Shown here piece by piece: positions 9,839 through 18,463 of a stretch of 42,187 bases of DNA. Position numbers and translations under genes: made by a program. Within the stretch, counting starts at the first letter, position 1. The number at the start of each line of letters is the position of its first letter. This stretch comes from Deltaproteobacteria bacterium (lineage in GTDB: Bacteria; Myxococcota; Kuafuiibacteriia; Kuafuiibacteriales; Kuafuiibacteriaceae): positions 1 to 42,187 of the forward strand of contig WYAZ01000053.1 of the NCBI GenBank assembly GCA_011526105.1, written 5' to 3'. Under the pieces are notes generated by a model, which searched no databases, was not told the DNA's origin, and saw only the letters and a list, made by a program, of their open reading frames with translations.

Positions 9839-11230
9839 CTAGCGATCCACCCGGGCCATCGCATCGGGGCTCACCGGCGAGAGACCAAAGACCTTGGCCA
9901 GAGAGGAGCCGCCGACATCGAAGTCGAGCGTTCGGATGAAGCTCCGGAGGGCCGGCTCGACCTGCTCGTCGATGGTCTTGGAGATCTCGGCCCTCACACC
10001 CGTGAGGCGCGTGGGCTGCAGGTTCATCCCGTTCGCGAGTCTGGGTTCGGCCGTCACCGCGATCAAAGCCGCGAGCGCCCTCACGCCGTCGATCGCACCC
10101 TCGGCGCCGAGTTCGTAGTCCGCCGTGATCTCACCGCCCGATCGGATGGTGAGTCCCGAGAGATCCAAGCGCTTCATGATCGCCCGTTCGGTGCCCTTGG
10201 AGATCTCCACCGGGGAGGAGAAGCGGATGCTCACCGACGAGAGGCTCAGGTCGTGGACTGGGCCTGAGCTCGTGATCGAGATGTCCATGCGTGTCCCGGG
10301 CGCGACGCGCGCCACGTAGTCGCCCTCCGCCAGCGAGGTTTCGATGGCCTTCGGGATCACCAGACTGATCGACAAACCTGGTGCGGCGAGCTCGGTGTGA
10401 CCCACGGAGCCGGCCCCGTTCGGTCGGAGGATCTCGAAGATCTGCTGGAAGTTCTCCGCGAGCTTCGGATCTTCGCTCGGGGCGTAGCCCGGCGCGCGCA
10501 TCGCGCTGGGGAGCTTCGGTCCAAACCGGTTCGTCAGAGCGGCCTGGACCCCGTCCGCGTGCCAGCCATCCGGCCCGAGGCCTTCTGCGTGCGCAGTGAA
10601 GGTGCCAGTGTCGAAGTGATAGGCGACGCGATTGATCTTGGAGTCGATGCCCCAGTCCACGATCCGATCGAGTCCGGGGTTCAAGGTGAACGAGATGCCG
10701 GATCCGTCGACGTGTGCGTACAGCCGGGCGCCGGGCTCAGCTTCGATGCTCACCTTGTCATCGAGACGACGAAGGTGCCCTTCGGGCAGCGCGACGGACG
10801 CCGAGATCGACACGAGTGATGATCGTGCCTCCTCTTTGCTCAGACCGAGCGGCTCGAGCAGCTCCAACACCTGCGTGAGTCCATCGAACAACTTCGGGAT
10901 CTCCGTCCCCGGTGCGGCCCGCTCGACCGCTACGATCTCTGCGCCGACACGCGGAGCCGCCTCCGGTCCCGAGATCTGCACGAACGAAGCGCCCATGATC
11001 GCAGCCGCGACCGCGCCGGTGAGCAGCGCCTTTCGGCCAGCGGAACCGACGAGACGAGTCAGAAGGCTCGGGGTCGACGCGGGCTCCTTGCGGCTTGGAA
11101 TCGAGGCCTCCGAGGGCTCGAGCCGATCCATGTCCGGCGTGTGCTCGGTCCCTGTGGGCGTGAGCCCTTCCAACCCGCGTGTAGGGAGGCTGCTCGACCG
11201 CAGCGTTCCGGGGAGTTGAGAGGCCCTCAT
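9839..11230 (-). CDS. Membrane-anchored protein of unknown function
   Basis: The 463-residue product has a polar N-terminus, one hydrophobic helix at about 67-87 (KALLTGAVAAAIMGASFVQI) and a long, mostly beta-rich outer part with recurring phrases such as LSISLVIPKAIETSL and the parallel SISASVALPEGHL near residue 127, hinting at an internal repeat of two related modules. I recognise no family. The start is uncertain: ATG 11230 opens the frame, ATG 11131 (MDRLEPSE) is nearer the helix, and another frame upstream (TTG 11303) also reads like a natural acidic N-terminus. It lies 66 bp upstream of the giant TPR gene on the same strand and may head that run. Confidence 0.6.
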   Translation of the reverse strand: MRASQLPGTLRSSSLPTRGLEGLTPTGTEHTPDMDRLEPSEASIPSRKEPASTPSLLTRLVGSAGRKALLTGAVAAAIMGASFVQISGPEAAPRVGAEIVAVERAAPGTEIPKLFDGLTQVLELLEPLGLSKEEARSSLVSISASVALPEGHLRRLDDKVSIEAEPGARLYAHVDGSGISFTLNPGLDRIVDWGIDSKINRVAYHFDTGTFTAHAEGLGPDGWHADGVQAALTNRFGPKLPSAMRAPGYAPSEDPKLAENFQQIFEILRPNGAGSVGHTELAAPGLSISLVIPKAIETSLAEGDYVARVAPGTRMDISITSSGPVHDLSLSSVSIRFSSPVEISKGTERAIMKRLDLSGLTIRSGGEITADYELGAEGAIDGVRALAALIAVTAEPRLANGMNLQPTRLTGVRAEISKTIDEQVEPALRSFIRTLDFDVGGSSLAKVFGLSPVSPDAMARVDR

Positions 11231-11423
11231 TCGAGTCCTTATCGGCTGAGGATTCCGGCGGTTGCTCCGCCTTCTGGTCCTGGGAGTCGTCCGGGTCCGT
11301 CAAAGCGGGTTAGTCTTGCCGGGTGATCCCGCGGATCCGGCGCCCTGGAGGTGCGCGAGGTCATCCAGGTGGGGATACGCCACTTCGCCTCGGGCGACCC
11401 GCCCGGAGTCGCTCGGAGGGAAG
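11231..11423. other. Intergenic gap downstream of guaA
   Basis: A 193-bp gap between guaA and the next minus-strand gene. I see no tRNA, riboswitch or strong hairpin followed by T-rich sequence. The only point of note is an overlapping minus-strand frame beginning with a TTG at 11303 whose first ~45 residues look protein-like and might be the displaced N-terminus of the 9839-11230 gene. Confidence 0.4.
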
Positions 11424-12998
11424 CTACTCCCACTCGATGGTCGCGGGCGGCTTGGACGAGACGTCGTAGACGACGCGATTGATGCCGCGCACTTCGTTAA
11501 TGATTCGGGTGGAGATCTTCCCGAGCACGTCCCACGGAATCTGCGCGAAGTCTGCGGTCATGCCATCCGTGGAGGTCACCGCACGCAGCCCACAGACGTG
11601 TTCGTAGGTTCGCGCATCACCCATCACGCCCACCGTCTGCACCGGCAAGAGCACCGCGAAGGCTTGCCAGATGTGATCGTAGAGCCCGGCGTAACGAAGC
11701 TCCTCGAGGTAGATCGTATCGGCCTGTCGAAGAACCTCGAGCTTCTCGTGCGTCAGTGCACCAGGGATGCGAATGGCGAGCCCCGGACCCGGGAACGGGT
11801 GACGTCCCACCACGTCTTCCGGGAGGCCGAGCTCACGGCCGAGCAGCCGCACCTCGTCTTTGAAGAGCTCGCGCAGCGGCTCGACGAGCTTGAGCTTCAT
11901 ATGCTCGGGAAGACCACCCACGTTGTGATGGCTCTTGATCACCGCGCTGGGGCCTTTGAAAGACACCGACTCGATGACGTCCGGATAGAGCGTGCCTTGC
12001 GCGAGCCACTTGGCGCTGGCCCCAACTTCTTTGGCCGCGGCATCAAACACCTCAATGAAGACGCGCCCGATGATCTTTCGCTTGGCCTCGGGGTCGGACA
12101 CACCTTCGAGCGCGCCGAGGAACTGCGCGCTCGCGTCCACGTAGCGAAGCTTCATGCCGAGCCGGTCGCGAAAGACCGCTTGCACTTGCTCGGCCTCCCC
12201 CCCACGCAGCACTCCGTTGTTCACGAAGACCGGGATCAGTTGATCGCCGATGGCACGGTGCAAGAGCGCCGCCACCACCGAAGAGTCTACCCCGCCGGAG
12301 AGGCCGCAGATCACCGCGTCCTTGCCCACGGTCCTTCGAATCTTCTCCACCTCGAGTTGCACGAAGCTGCCCATGGTCCATCCGGGCTCGACCTTCGCGA
12401 TGCGGAAGAGAAAGTTCGAGAGCAGCTCCACCCCTCGCGGGGTGTGCACCACCTCGGGATGAAACTGCAGTCCATAGAGCTGGCGGGCGGGGTCCGCGAC
12501 GATCGCAAACGGACAGCTCGATGAACTGCCGAGGACCGAGAACCCCTTGGGCAGAGACTCGACCTTGTCGCCGTGGCTCATCCACACCGTGAGGCGGTGC
12601 TGCCCGGCCGGGTGTGTACCGTCCTCGTCCATGCCTTCGAGGAGCGGGGTCTTGGCCTCGAAGGAGACCTCAGCCCGGCCGTACTCGTGAGAGTCCGCCC
12701 TCACCACTCGACCGCCGAGCACGTGGCTCATGAGCTGCAGGCCGTAGCAAATCCCGAGCACGGGAATGCCCAGCTCCAGCACCTTGGGATCGATGCTCGG
12801 CGCACCCTCTTCGTGAACACTGCTGGGTCCACCCGACAGGATGATGGCCTTTGGAGCGAAGGCGCGGATCTCATCGAGCGAGCGCGTGCAGGGCCAGATC
12901 TCGGAATACACCCGCTGTTCGCGAACACGCCGGGCGATGAGCTGCGTGTACTGAGAGCCGTAGTCGAGGACGAGAACCTTGTGCAGAGCTTCAGTCAT
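11424..12998 (-). CDS. guaA: GMP synthase (glutamine-hydrolysing)
   Basis: Converts XMP to GMP with ATP and glutamine, the last step of de novo guanine nucleotide synthesis, in the cytoplasm. The 524-residue length matches the family (E. coli 525). The class I amidotransferase domain has the catalytic Cys84 in GICYGLQ and the His180/Glu182 pair in QFHPEV. The ATP-pyrophosphatase P-loop SGGVDSS starts at Ser234, and the C-terminal dimerisation part ends in the family-typical [11 protein letters not shown] 12998 is chosen because [21 protein letters not shown] is the normal N-terminus; the frame runs 88 codons further upstream without conservation and over the start of the divergent gene. guaB is not adjacent. 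A single-copy housekeeping gene, which argues that this is chromosome. Confidence 0.97.
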   Translation of the reverse strand: MTEALHKVLVLDYGSQYTQLIARRVREQRVYSEIWPCTRSLDEIRAFAPKAIILSGGPSSVHEEGAPSIDPKVLELGIPVLGICYGLQLMSHVLGGRVVRADSHEYGRAEVSFEAKTPLLEGMDEDGTHPAGQHRLTVWMSHGDKVESLPKGFSVLGSSSSCPFAIVADPARQLYGLQFHPEVVHTPRGVELLSNFLFRIAKVEPGWTMGSFVQLEVEKIRRTVGKDAVICGLSGGVDSSVVAALLHRAIGDQLIPVFVNNGVLRGGEAEQVQAVFRDRLGMKLRYVDASAQFLGALEGVSDPEAKRKIIGRVFIEVFDAAAKEVGASAKWLAQGTLYPDVIESVSFKGPSAVIKSHHNVGGLPEHMKLKLVEPLRELFKDEVRLLGRELGLPEDVVGRHPFPGPGLAIRIPGALTHEKLEVLRQADTIYLEELRYAGLYDHIWQAFAVLLPVQTVGVMGDARTYEHVCGLRAVTSTDGMTADFAQIPWDVLGKISTRIINEVRGINRVVYDVSSKPPATIEWE

Positions 12999-13028
12999 CG
13001 ACGTGGGCCGTATCACCAAAGCACCCCC

Positions 13029-13058
13029 TTGCCCATCGCCAGGCAGGGTCCTTAGGCT
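13029..13058 (+). promoter_or_regulatory. Candidate promoter placed for a leaderless mRNA
   Basis: TTGCCC (13029-13034) and TAGGCT (13053-13058) are 18 bp apart. The -10-like hexamer ends six bases before the ATG at 13065, so transcription would start at or next to the start codon. No Shine-Dalgarno sequence is seen. Prediction by eye only. Confidence 0.4.
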
Positions 13059-13064
13059 GGTCCC

Positions 13065-13802
13065 ATGGCGGTGAGCCTCGTCCGCATCGCTCAGCTCCTC
13101 TCCAAGATGGGGCTCGGCGAAAAAATGCTGGAGACCGGTGGAGACAAGAGCCCACTCGCGGCGGACAAATCCGGGCTCCAGAAGGGCCAGGTACTCGACG
13201 CCGACGGCAACTTGCTCGCGGGCCTCGGCTACAACCCAGCCGATCGCACGAAGGCCGGCCACAACCTACACGAGAAGAGCTCGGTCGACGCCTTCGTGAA
13301 AGCCTTGAAGGGTGAGACCCCAGATCCCAAGGCCGAGCTCAAAGGCAAAGAGGCCGAGGCCGAGGCCGACAAAGCAAAGGCGAAGGCGGAAGAACCTGGT
13401 CGTCCTGCGGCGGAGGAGGCCCCCGGACCCGGCCGCCGTGAGGGCAAAGAGCTGCGCGAGGATCGCCAGCAAGACGTGCGTCGCGAAGAGCGCCAAGAAG
13501 ACGTCCGCGCGCAGGGTCAGAAGGAGGCCAAGGAGCAGGCCGAACCTCGCGAAGGGCGCGACCCGCCGGAGCGACGCGTCGAACGCGAGAAGCCGGACGA
13601 AGACGACAAGCATGGTCATGCGTACGCCTTCACCGACCCTGAAGAGGATGAAGAAGACCGCGGTTCGGGCTACCGCTCCTCCGAGGTCTTTGCAGATGCC
13701 GAACGCTGTCACGGCACCATGGAGGACGGGACTCGATGTGTTCGGCGAGCCCGCGAAGGCCGACCTTTCTGCCGCGTTCACGTGCACGGCACCTCGGCCT
13801 GA
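13065..13802 (+). CDS. Highly charged protein with C-terminal DUF5763-like Cys/His motif
   Basis: The 245-residue product has a short helical N-terminus ([22 protein letters not shown]), a low-complexity Lys/Glu/Arg/Ala-rich centre (about 85-190, probably extended or coiled coil), and a C-terminal motif [11 protein letters not shown]...FCRVHVH. The spacing C-x9-C-x9-C-x3-H resembles the small zinc-binding DUF5763 motif (C..T..G..C...A..G..FC..H), whose function is unknown. It is divergent from guaA, with 66 bp between starts. No Shine-Dalgarno site precedes the ATG. The opposite-strand frame here looks hydrophobic only because it mirrors the charged codons. The role is unknown; a nucleic-acid or protein-binding adaptor would be speculation. 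Confidence 0.65.
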   Translation: MAVSLVRIAQLLSKMGLGEKMLETGGDKSPLAADKSGLQKGQVLDADGNLLAGLGYNPADRTKAGHNLHEKSSVDAFVKALKGETPDPKAELKGKEAEAEADKAKAKAEEPGRPAAEEAPGPGRREGKELREDRQQDVRREERQEDVRAQGQKEAKEQAEPREGRDPPERRVEREKPDEDDKHGHAYAFTDPEEDEEDRGSGYRSSEVFADAERCHGTMEDGTRCVRRAREGRPFCRVHVHGTSA

Positions 13803-13835
13803 GACTGGCGCCGTGTTATAGCGTGGTCGGTCGCC

Positions 13836-14348
13836 ATGCAGGCAAAGCTCGCGTTCCTGGTTTGCTTCTCGCTGCTCACTGCGAGCTCATGCGCGGGAAC
13901 GTCCTACCGCGCCGGCACCTATACCCTGGACGGAGTGCGCTTCGTACTCGGAGACCTCCCGCCGGAGTGGAAGAAGGTCTATGGCGAGCGTGGCCTCACT
14001 TGGCGACGAGCAGACACCAAGGGCACGATCATCACCGTCAACGTGAGCTGCCGCCGCGTCGGCGACGCTCCGCTCGAGGTGCTGACCAACCATCTCTTGT
14101 TCGGTCTCACCGAACGCAACTTCGAACTGCGAGAGCTCGTCCCGTACTTGGGCCGAGAGGCTGAACGCACGCTGGTCTCGGCCAAACTCGACGGAGTGCC
14201 GGTGAGGCTCTCCACAATGGTCCTCAAGCGGAATCGCTGCATCTACGACGCCTTCTATGCCGCGGCACCCGACCGCTTCGAGTCCCATCGAGGCGAGTTT
14301 GAACACATGCTGGCGGGCCTCGAGGTGGTCGAGGAGAGGTCCGAGTGA
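13836..14348 (+). CDS. Small lipoprotein coupled to MlaE-type permease
   Basis: The N-terminus (MQAKLAFLVCFSLLTASSC) is a type II signal peptide with the lipidated cysteine at about residue 19. The remaining ~150 residues form a compact alpha/beta domain (phrases RFVLGDLPPEWKKV and LTERNFELRELVPY) that I do not assign to a family. Its TGA overlaps the GTG start of the permease in a GTGA junction, so translation is probably coupled. A lipoprotein partner of a lipid-trafficking ABC system would fit this place (inference). TTATAG at 13816-13821 is a possible -10 box but no good -35 is seen. Confidence 0.8.
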   Translation: MQAKLAFLVCFSLLTASSCAGTSYRAGTYTLDGVRFVLGDLPPEWKKVYGERGLTWRRADTKGTIITVNVSCRRVGDAPLEVLTNHLLFGLTERNFELRELVPYLGREAERTLVSAKLDGVPVRLSTMVLKRNRCIYDAFYAAAPDRFESHRGEFEHMLAGLEVVEERSE

Positions 14349-15199
14349 CGGACGAGCAGAAGCGGTCGTCGCTTCCAGACGTCTGGGATCAGTTCCCGCG
14401 CCTTCCGGCCGAGGGCGAACGCGCTCTGGCGCATGTCGGCGAGCGCTGGCGGCCGATCTTCGACATCATGGGCGGGGCGGCCATCCTCTTCGGCAAGTCG
14501 ATCGTCGCCATGTTTCGCGGACAGATCGAGGTCAAGGAGACGTTTCGGCAGACCTACCTCATCGGCGTGCGCTCCTTGCCGCTCACGCTCCTCACCGCGG
14601 TGTTTACCGGCATGGTCTTCGCGCTGCAGTTCATGGTGGCGCTCGAGAAGTTCGGCGCAGCCGAGACCGTAGGTAGCGTAGTCTCGCTCGCGATCTTTCG
14701 CGAGCTCGGCCCGATGCTCACATGTTTGATGGTGGGCAGTCGCGTCGCCTCCGGCATCGCGGCCGAGCTCGGCTCGATGCAAGTCAGCGAGCAGATCGAC
14801 GCACTCCGGGCCTTGGGGGCGGACCCCGTGAAGAAGCTCGTGGTGCCGCGCCTCATCGCTTGTACGCTGGCCATGCCGCTGCTCACCATCATCGCGGACA
14901 TCATCGGCATTCTCGGCGCCATGGCGGTCGCGTGGGTCGAGTACGGACTGGGCTTCATGTACTTCTACAGTTCGGTGCTCGAGACCAATCAACTGACCGA
15001 TGTGTTTTCGGGCATCATCAAGACGGTCTTCTTCGGCGTGCTCATCGCGCTCGCAGGCTGTCATCAAGGCTTCCAGACACGCGGCGGCACCGAGGGCGTG
15101 GGGCGCGCCACCACCACCACCGTCGTGGTGGTGAGCGTGGCCATCTTCATCGCCGACTTCATCCTCACCAAGGCTCTGATCGTCGTGTTCGACCGGTAG
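14345..15199 (+). CDS. mlaE: MlaE-family ABC transporter permease
   Basis: A 284-residue inner-membrane permease of the MlaE/YrbE group, which moves phospholipids or related lipids between the membranes of Gram-negative cells with an MlaF-type ATPase and an MlaD/MCE protein. Typical phrases are present: the amphipathic N-terminal helix, VFTGMVFALQF, the coupling region REL(G)PMLTCLMVGSRVASG with AELGSMQVSEQIDALRALG, and VVPRLIACTLAMPLL. About five or six membrane helices are visible. The start is the GTG in the GTGA overlap with the lipoprotein gene. The next gene is convergent, and neither the ATPase nor the MCE protein is nearby, which is unusual for this family. Confidence 0.93.
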   Translation: MTDEQKRSSLPDVWDQFPRLPAEGERALAHVGERWRPIFDIMGGAAILFGKSIVAMFRGQIEVKETFRQTYLIGVRSLPLTLLTAVFTGMVFALQFMVALEKFGAAETVGSVVSLAIFRELGPMLTCLMVGSRVASGIAAELGSMQVSEQIDALRALGADPVKKLVVPRLIACTLAMPLLTIIADIIGILGAMAVAWVEYGLGFMYFYSSVLETNQLTDVFSGIIKTVFFGVLIALAGCHQGFQTRGGTEGVGRATTTTVVVVSVAIFIADFILTKALIVVFDR

Positions 15200-15213
15200 A
15201 GACGCGTCGTCGG

Positions 15214-16569
15214 CTAGAACTCGAGCCGGAGCCAGCGCCAACCGTAGGTGTCGGGGTCGACGTGTCCTCCCGCCAGGAACCGGGGCCCGAACCCAATCAG
15301 CTGGGAAACGTTGACCCAGGTCCCGAGTGGTACCTCATCACACTGACCCGGGTGCCGCAGGTCGAAGGTACCGATGACCGGAGAATGACCTGCGTAGATC
15401 CATCGTCGCCCTTCGGCGTCGAGCGGCGCGAGGCCCTCGACCTGGGTGGCGGTCTGGCCCACGCGATCGATTTGCCCCGGTCGATACTCGTAGATGGTGC
15501 CGAAGGCGGACTCCACCAGCAAGACGACCCCATCGGGCTTGGTGGCGAGCACCGGAAATCCAGCGCCCACAGGCTCGGTGCTGAGCAGCTCGACCTCCTC
15601 TCCAGTGACCTCGAGCAACGCGGAGATGTCATCCACCGCCACGATGAAGCGACCTGAGGGGTCGAAGGAAAATCGAGCGGCCTGCTTGTGGAGGCTGTCG
15701 ATGCGAACGAGTTCCCGCGGCACGGAGTAGAGGCGCTCGAATGTGGTCATGCCCGAGCGCCGAACCCAGAGCTCGGCTTGGTCCGAGAGCAAATAGAGCT
15801 CGCCCGTTATCGGGTGCTCTGCGATTCCGATGGCCAGACCCAGTGACGGCTCGAGGAGGACGACCTCGGCAAGGTTGCCCGAGGCGAGATCGAGCACGCC
15901 AGCTCGGCTCGAGGTCGCCACCCACACTCGGTCATTGATCCCAAGGCCCAAGACGCGTCCGAACTCGCCCAGAGGCAGCGAAAAGCTCTGCACCGATTCA
16001 TCGCTTCGGAAGACCACCACCTCGCGGAGAGACAGGCCAACCGCGAGGTCCGAGCCCACCGGCAGCAGGTCTCGAGGTGGCCGTGTGTCGGCAGCGAAGC
16101 CCTCAGACACGCGCTCGATGCAACCGGCGGGACGCGGAATCGGATGCTGAAGGATCCAGTCGCTGGCCACGCCCGCAAGAAACGAGCTCGGGCCGGAGTC
16201 GGAAGACAGACTCGTATTCTCGATGGCGAGCGCGGCGAGCGTGGAGAGCGGACGGCGGGGTTCGGAGCTCCCTGGCAGCGGCCCTGCTTGCGCGAGGCCC
16301 AGGTCGAGCAATGGCTCGCGAAAAGAGACCCGGGTCAGCGCGATGGGGGAGCCCGCGTCGAACTCGGCGGGCACCGAAAAACGCAGAGCTTCCGAGGTCA
16401 CCCCGTGGGCATGAAGCGCGCGATTGGTGCCTTGCTCGAGCGCCACCACCGCGCTTTGCGCTCCCGGCGGCAGATCACCGAAGGCGATGAGCTCGCCCGC
16501 CTCTCCACACCCCGAGAGCGCAAGCGCGGTGCCGAGGACGGCGAGAGGACATCGCGTCACGAGAGACAA
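15214..16569 (-). CDS. Lipoprotein, probable beta-propeller
   Basis: A 451-residue protein with a lipobox LALSGC (Cys21) after a short signal peptide. The body is rich in short beta-strand units such as RVWVATSSRAGVLDLASGN and GELYLLSDQAELWVRR, spaced as in propeller blades. No enzyme motif was seen. It is the first of three propeller-like lipoproteins in this window (others at 20844-22115 and 26307-28205), although their sequences are not obviously alike. It is convergent with the MlaE-type permease (14 bp gap) and lies downstream of the ArsS gene on the same strand. Probably exposed in the periplasm or at the outer membrane. Function unknown. Confidence 0.75.
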   Translation of the reverse strand: MSLVTRCPLAVLGTALALSGCGEAGELIAFGDLPPGAQSAVVALEQGTNRALHAHGVTSEALRFSVPAEFDAGSPIALTRVSFREPLLDLGLAQAGPLPGSSEPRRPLSTLAALAIENTSLSSDSGPSSFLAGVASDWILQHPIPRPAGCIERVSEGFAADTRPPRDLLPVGSDLAVGLSLREVVVFRSDESVQSFSLPLGEFGRVLGLGINDRVWVATSSRAGVLDLASGNLAEVVLLEPSLGLAIGIAEHPITGELYLLSDQAELWVRRSGMTTFERLYSVPRELVRIDSLHKQAARFSFDPSGRFIVAVDDISALLEVTGEEVELLSTEPVGAGFPVLATKPDGVVLLVESAFGTIYEYRPGQIDRVGQTATQVEGLAPLDAEGRRWIYAGHSPVIGTFDLRHPGQCDEVPLGTWVNVSQLIGFGPRFLAGGHVDPDTYGWRWLRLEF

Positions 16570-16594
16570 GCTATCACGAACAACCCCCGCGCGT

Positions 16595-17716
16595 TCAAGC
16601 CGTCGCTCCGCCGCACGAGCTTCCGGCCCCCGCGGTGCATCCGTAACAGTGAGGCGCGGTCAGCACGCGTCGAGCCTGGAACCCCGTGTACTCGAAGTCT
16701 TGGATGCGCAAGTGCGCTTGCGGGCTCGTCTCGAGCCGCATGTCGAGCATCTGGTTGAAGTCGCAGTCGTACACCAGGCCATCCCAGCCGATGGAGATGG
16801 TGTTGCGGCACATGAGCCCGTCGACCGCCCCCGGGTTGAACGCGTTGACCAAGCGCTCCATGTACGCCTCGAGGTTTTTCGTCTCGAGCAGCCATTCGAG
16901 GAACCGCGCGATGGGCATGTTGTTGAGCGCGATCAATCGGTCAAAGACGACCCCGTGACGTCGATCGAGGTTCTGCTTCCACTCCCGCTCCATCGCCGCT
17001 TGGCTGCCCGCCAGAAACGCCCCCGCCGGGTTGGACATGAGCGTGAGCCGACGCTTGGGATCACCTCGCCCGTAGCCGACCTCGTTCAAGCGACGAAGTG
17101 CTTCGATGCTCCGCTCGAAGGTGCCCTCCCCGCGCTGAGCATCGGTGTTGCGTTCGTTGTGGTGGGGCAGAGAACAGACGACCTCAACCTCATGCTCGGC
17201 GAGCCACTCCGGCAGGTCCTTCATGCGGTTCGCGAGCAGGATCGTGAGATTGCAGCGGTCGATGACGTGTTTGCCCCGCTTCTTCGACTCTTCGACCATG
17301 AATCGGAAGTGCGGATTGAGCTCCGGCGCCCCTCCGGTGAGATCGACCGTGTGCGCAGAGGTCTGATCGAGCGCGCGCAAGCAGGCCTGCACCGTCTCGA
17401 GGTCCATGTTCTCTTCCGTGCGATCCGGGCCGGCATCCACGTGGCAGTGCCTGCAAGTCATGTTGCAGAGCTTGCCCAGGTTCACCTGGAAGTACTCGAG
17501 CGCCGCGGGGTGAAGCCCCCTCAGGCCATGGTCGGCGAGCGTGCGCTCGAACTCGTAGCCCTGCCCGTCGCCGCGTTTGAGGTCGGTGAGAACTTGCATC
17601 TGCCGCGCGGGAGGCGCGAGCGGATTGTCGCGCGCCCAGAGACTCCTGGTCGCGCGCGGGCCCTCCACCTCGTCTTGAAGCATCGGCTCCTGAATGATCG
17701 GAAGCGCCGTACTCAT
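16595..17716 (-). CDS. arsS: ArsS-type radical SAM enzyme (arsenosugar biosynthesis)
   Basis: A 373-residue member of the rSAM/Cys-rich (DUF3641) family. The radical SAM cluster motif C84-x3-C88-x2-C91 is in CNMTCRHCHVDAGP, followed by the glycine-rich SAM site (DLTGGAPELNP). The C-terminal Cys-rich signature ends CYGCTAGAGSSCGG, matching ArsS. In family members studied, ArsS joins a 5'-deoxyadenosyl group to methylated arsenic to give arsenosugar precursors. Some homologues carry selenocysteine in the C-terminal motif; here all such positions read Cys. The gene is 10 bp downstream of the AhpD-like gene and follows the DUF2064 transferase, the usual cluster. The arsenite methyltransferase ArsM is not in the window. 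Substrate is inferred from family. Confidence 0.92.
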   Translation of the reverse strand: MSTALPIIQEPMLQDEVEGPRATRSLWARDNPLAPPARQMQVLTDLKRGDGQGYEFERTLADHGLRGLHPAALEYFQVNLGKLCNMTCRHCHVDAGPDRTEENMDLETVQACLRALDQTSAHTVDLTGGAPELNPHFRFMVEESKKRGKHVIDRCNLTILLANRMKDLPEWLAEHEVEVVCSLPHHNERNTDAQRGEGTFERSIEALRRLNEVGYGRGDPKRRLTLMSNPAGAFLAGSQAAMEREWKQNLDRRHGVVFDRLIALNNMPIARFLEWLLETKNLEAYMERLVNAFNPGAVDGLMCRNTISIGWDGLVYDCDFNQMLDMRLETSPQAHLRIQDFEYTGFQARRVLTAPHCYGCTAGAGSSCGGATA

Positions 17717-17726
17717 GTTGCCACCC

Positions 17727-18416
17727 TCACATCGCCACGCGTTTGGCTTGCTCGAGCATCTGAATGCCGTGCACCAACGAGGCCCCGCCGCGAATCGCGG
17801 TGGCGGCGTGAACCGACTCGGTCATCTGTTCGAGCGTCCGACCCGTCTCGAGACAAGCCTTCGTCATCGTCTCGATCGCATAGGGGTCTTGGACGGAATG
17901 AGCGACCGCCAGGCCGATGATGGACTTCTCGGAACGGCTGAGCGCGCCCTCCTCAAAGACCGACGCTTCGTAGCGGAAGAAGCTCTCCGCGAGCCCCTTC
18001 TGTCCGATCGCAATCCGCTTGCGCTCCGAGTTCTGTAGGCGTGAGAAGTACGCCGCCGTGACCTCTGGGGCCTTCTCCGAACCCATGCCCGCCTTGGCGG
18101 ACAGGCCGAGCATCTGCATCCCGTAGTTGAGCACCGTTGCCCCGCGCACGACCGCCGCCACGTGAACGGCCTCAGTCATCTGCTCGAGGTCGGAACCCGC
18201 CTCGAGCGCGCCATTCGTCCAGGCTTCGATGCAATAGGGACACTGCACCGCATGAGCCACCGCGAGCGCGACCAGGGCCTTCTCGCGCACCGAGAGCGCG
18301 CCGTCGGCAAACACCGCGCCGTAGTAGGCGAAGAACTTGTCGGCGAGTTCCTTGCCGCCTTGGTTGATGGTCCCGAAGGCCGGGAGATGTGATCGATCGT
18401 AGTAGGCCTCTGACAT
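17727..18416 (-). CDS. Tandem AhpD/CMD-like protein of arsenosugar cluster, second copy lacking catalytic Cys
   Basis: The 229-residue protein contains two copies of the carboxymuconolactone decarboxylase/AhpD-like unit known as the arsenosugar biosynthesis-associated peroxidase-like protein, which is usually a single unit of ~110 residues. The first copy has the CxxC pair (C59 and C62 in QCPYCIEA). The second repeats the frame (AVAHSVQDPYAIET, then LEQMTESVHAATAIRGG) but has Asp177 and Ala180 in place of both cysteines. So only the first half should be redox-active; the second may serve in assembly. ATG 18416 (MSEAYYDRSH) is chosen because the frame upstream is a non-conserved read-through. 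It lies between the DUF2064 gene and arsS on the same strand. Confidence 0.92.
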   Translation of the reverse strand: MSEAYYDRSHLPAFGTINQGGKELADKFFAYYGAVFADGALSVREKALVALAVAHAVQCPYCIEAWTNGALEAGSDLEQMTEAVHVAAVVRGATVLNYGMQMLGLSAKAGMGSEKAPEVTAAYFSRLQNSERKRIAIGQKGLAESFFRYEASVFEEGALSRSEKSIIGLAVAHSVQDPYAIETMTKACLETGRTLEQMTESVHAATAIRGGASLVHGIQMLEQAKRVAM

Positions 18417-18463
18417 ACTGAAGACTCCGCCGGAGACACTCCGGCCGCGCTGAACGATGAGGG

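Noticed and set aside
11262-12524. 420-codon plus-strand frame over guaA
   Set aside because: guaA on the other strand has full length and all catalytic motifs; the frame is a GC-rich shadow.
13266-13787. Hydrophobic minus-strand frame that looks like a membrane protein
   Set aside because: It is antisense to the Lys/Glu-rich centre of the plus-strand gene, which mirrors to Leu/Phe; the plus frame ends in a structured Cys/His motif.
16424-17920. 498-codon plus-strand frame over arsS
   Set aside because: Shadow of arsS, whose cluster-binding cysteines and C-terminal signature are unambiguous.
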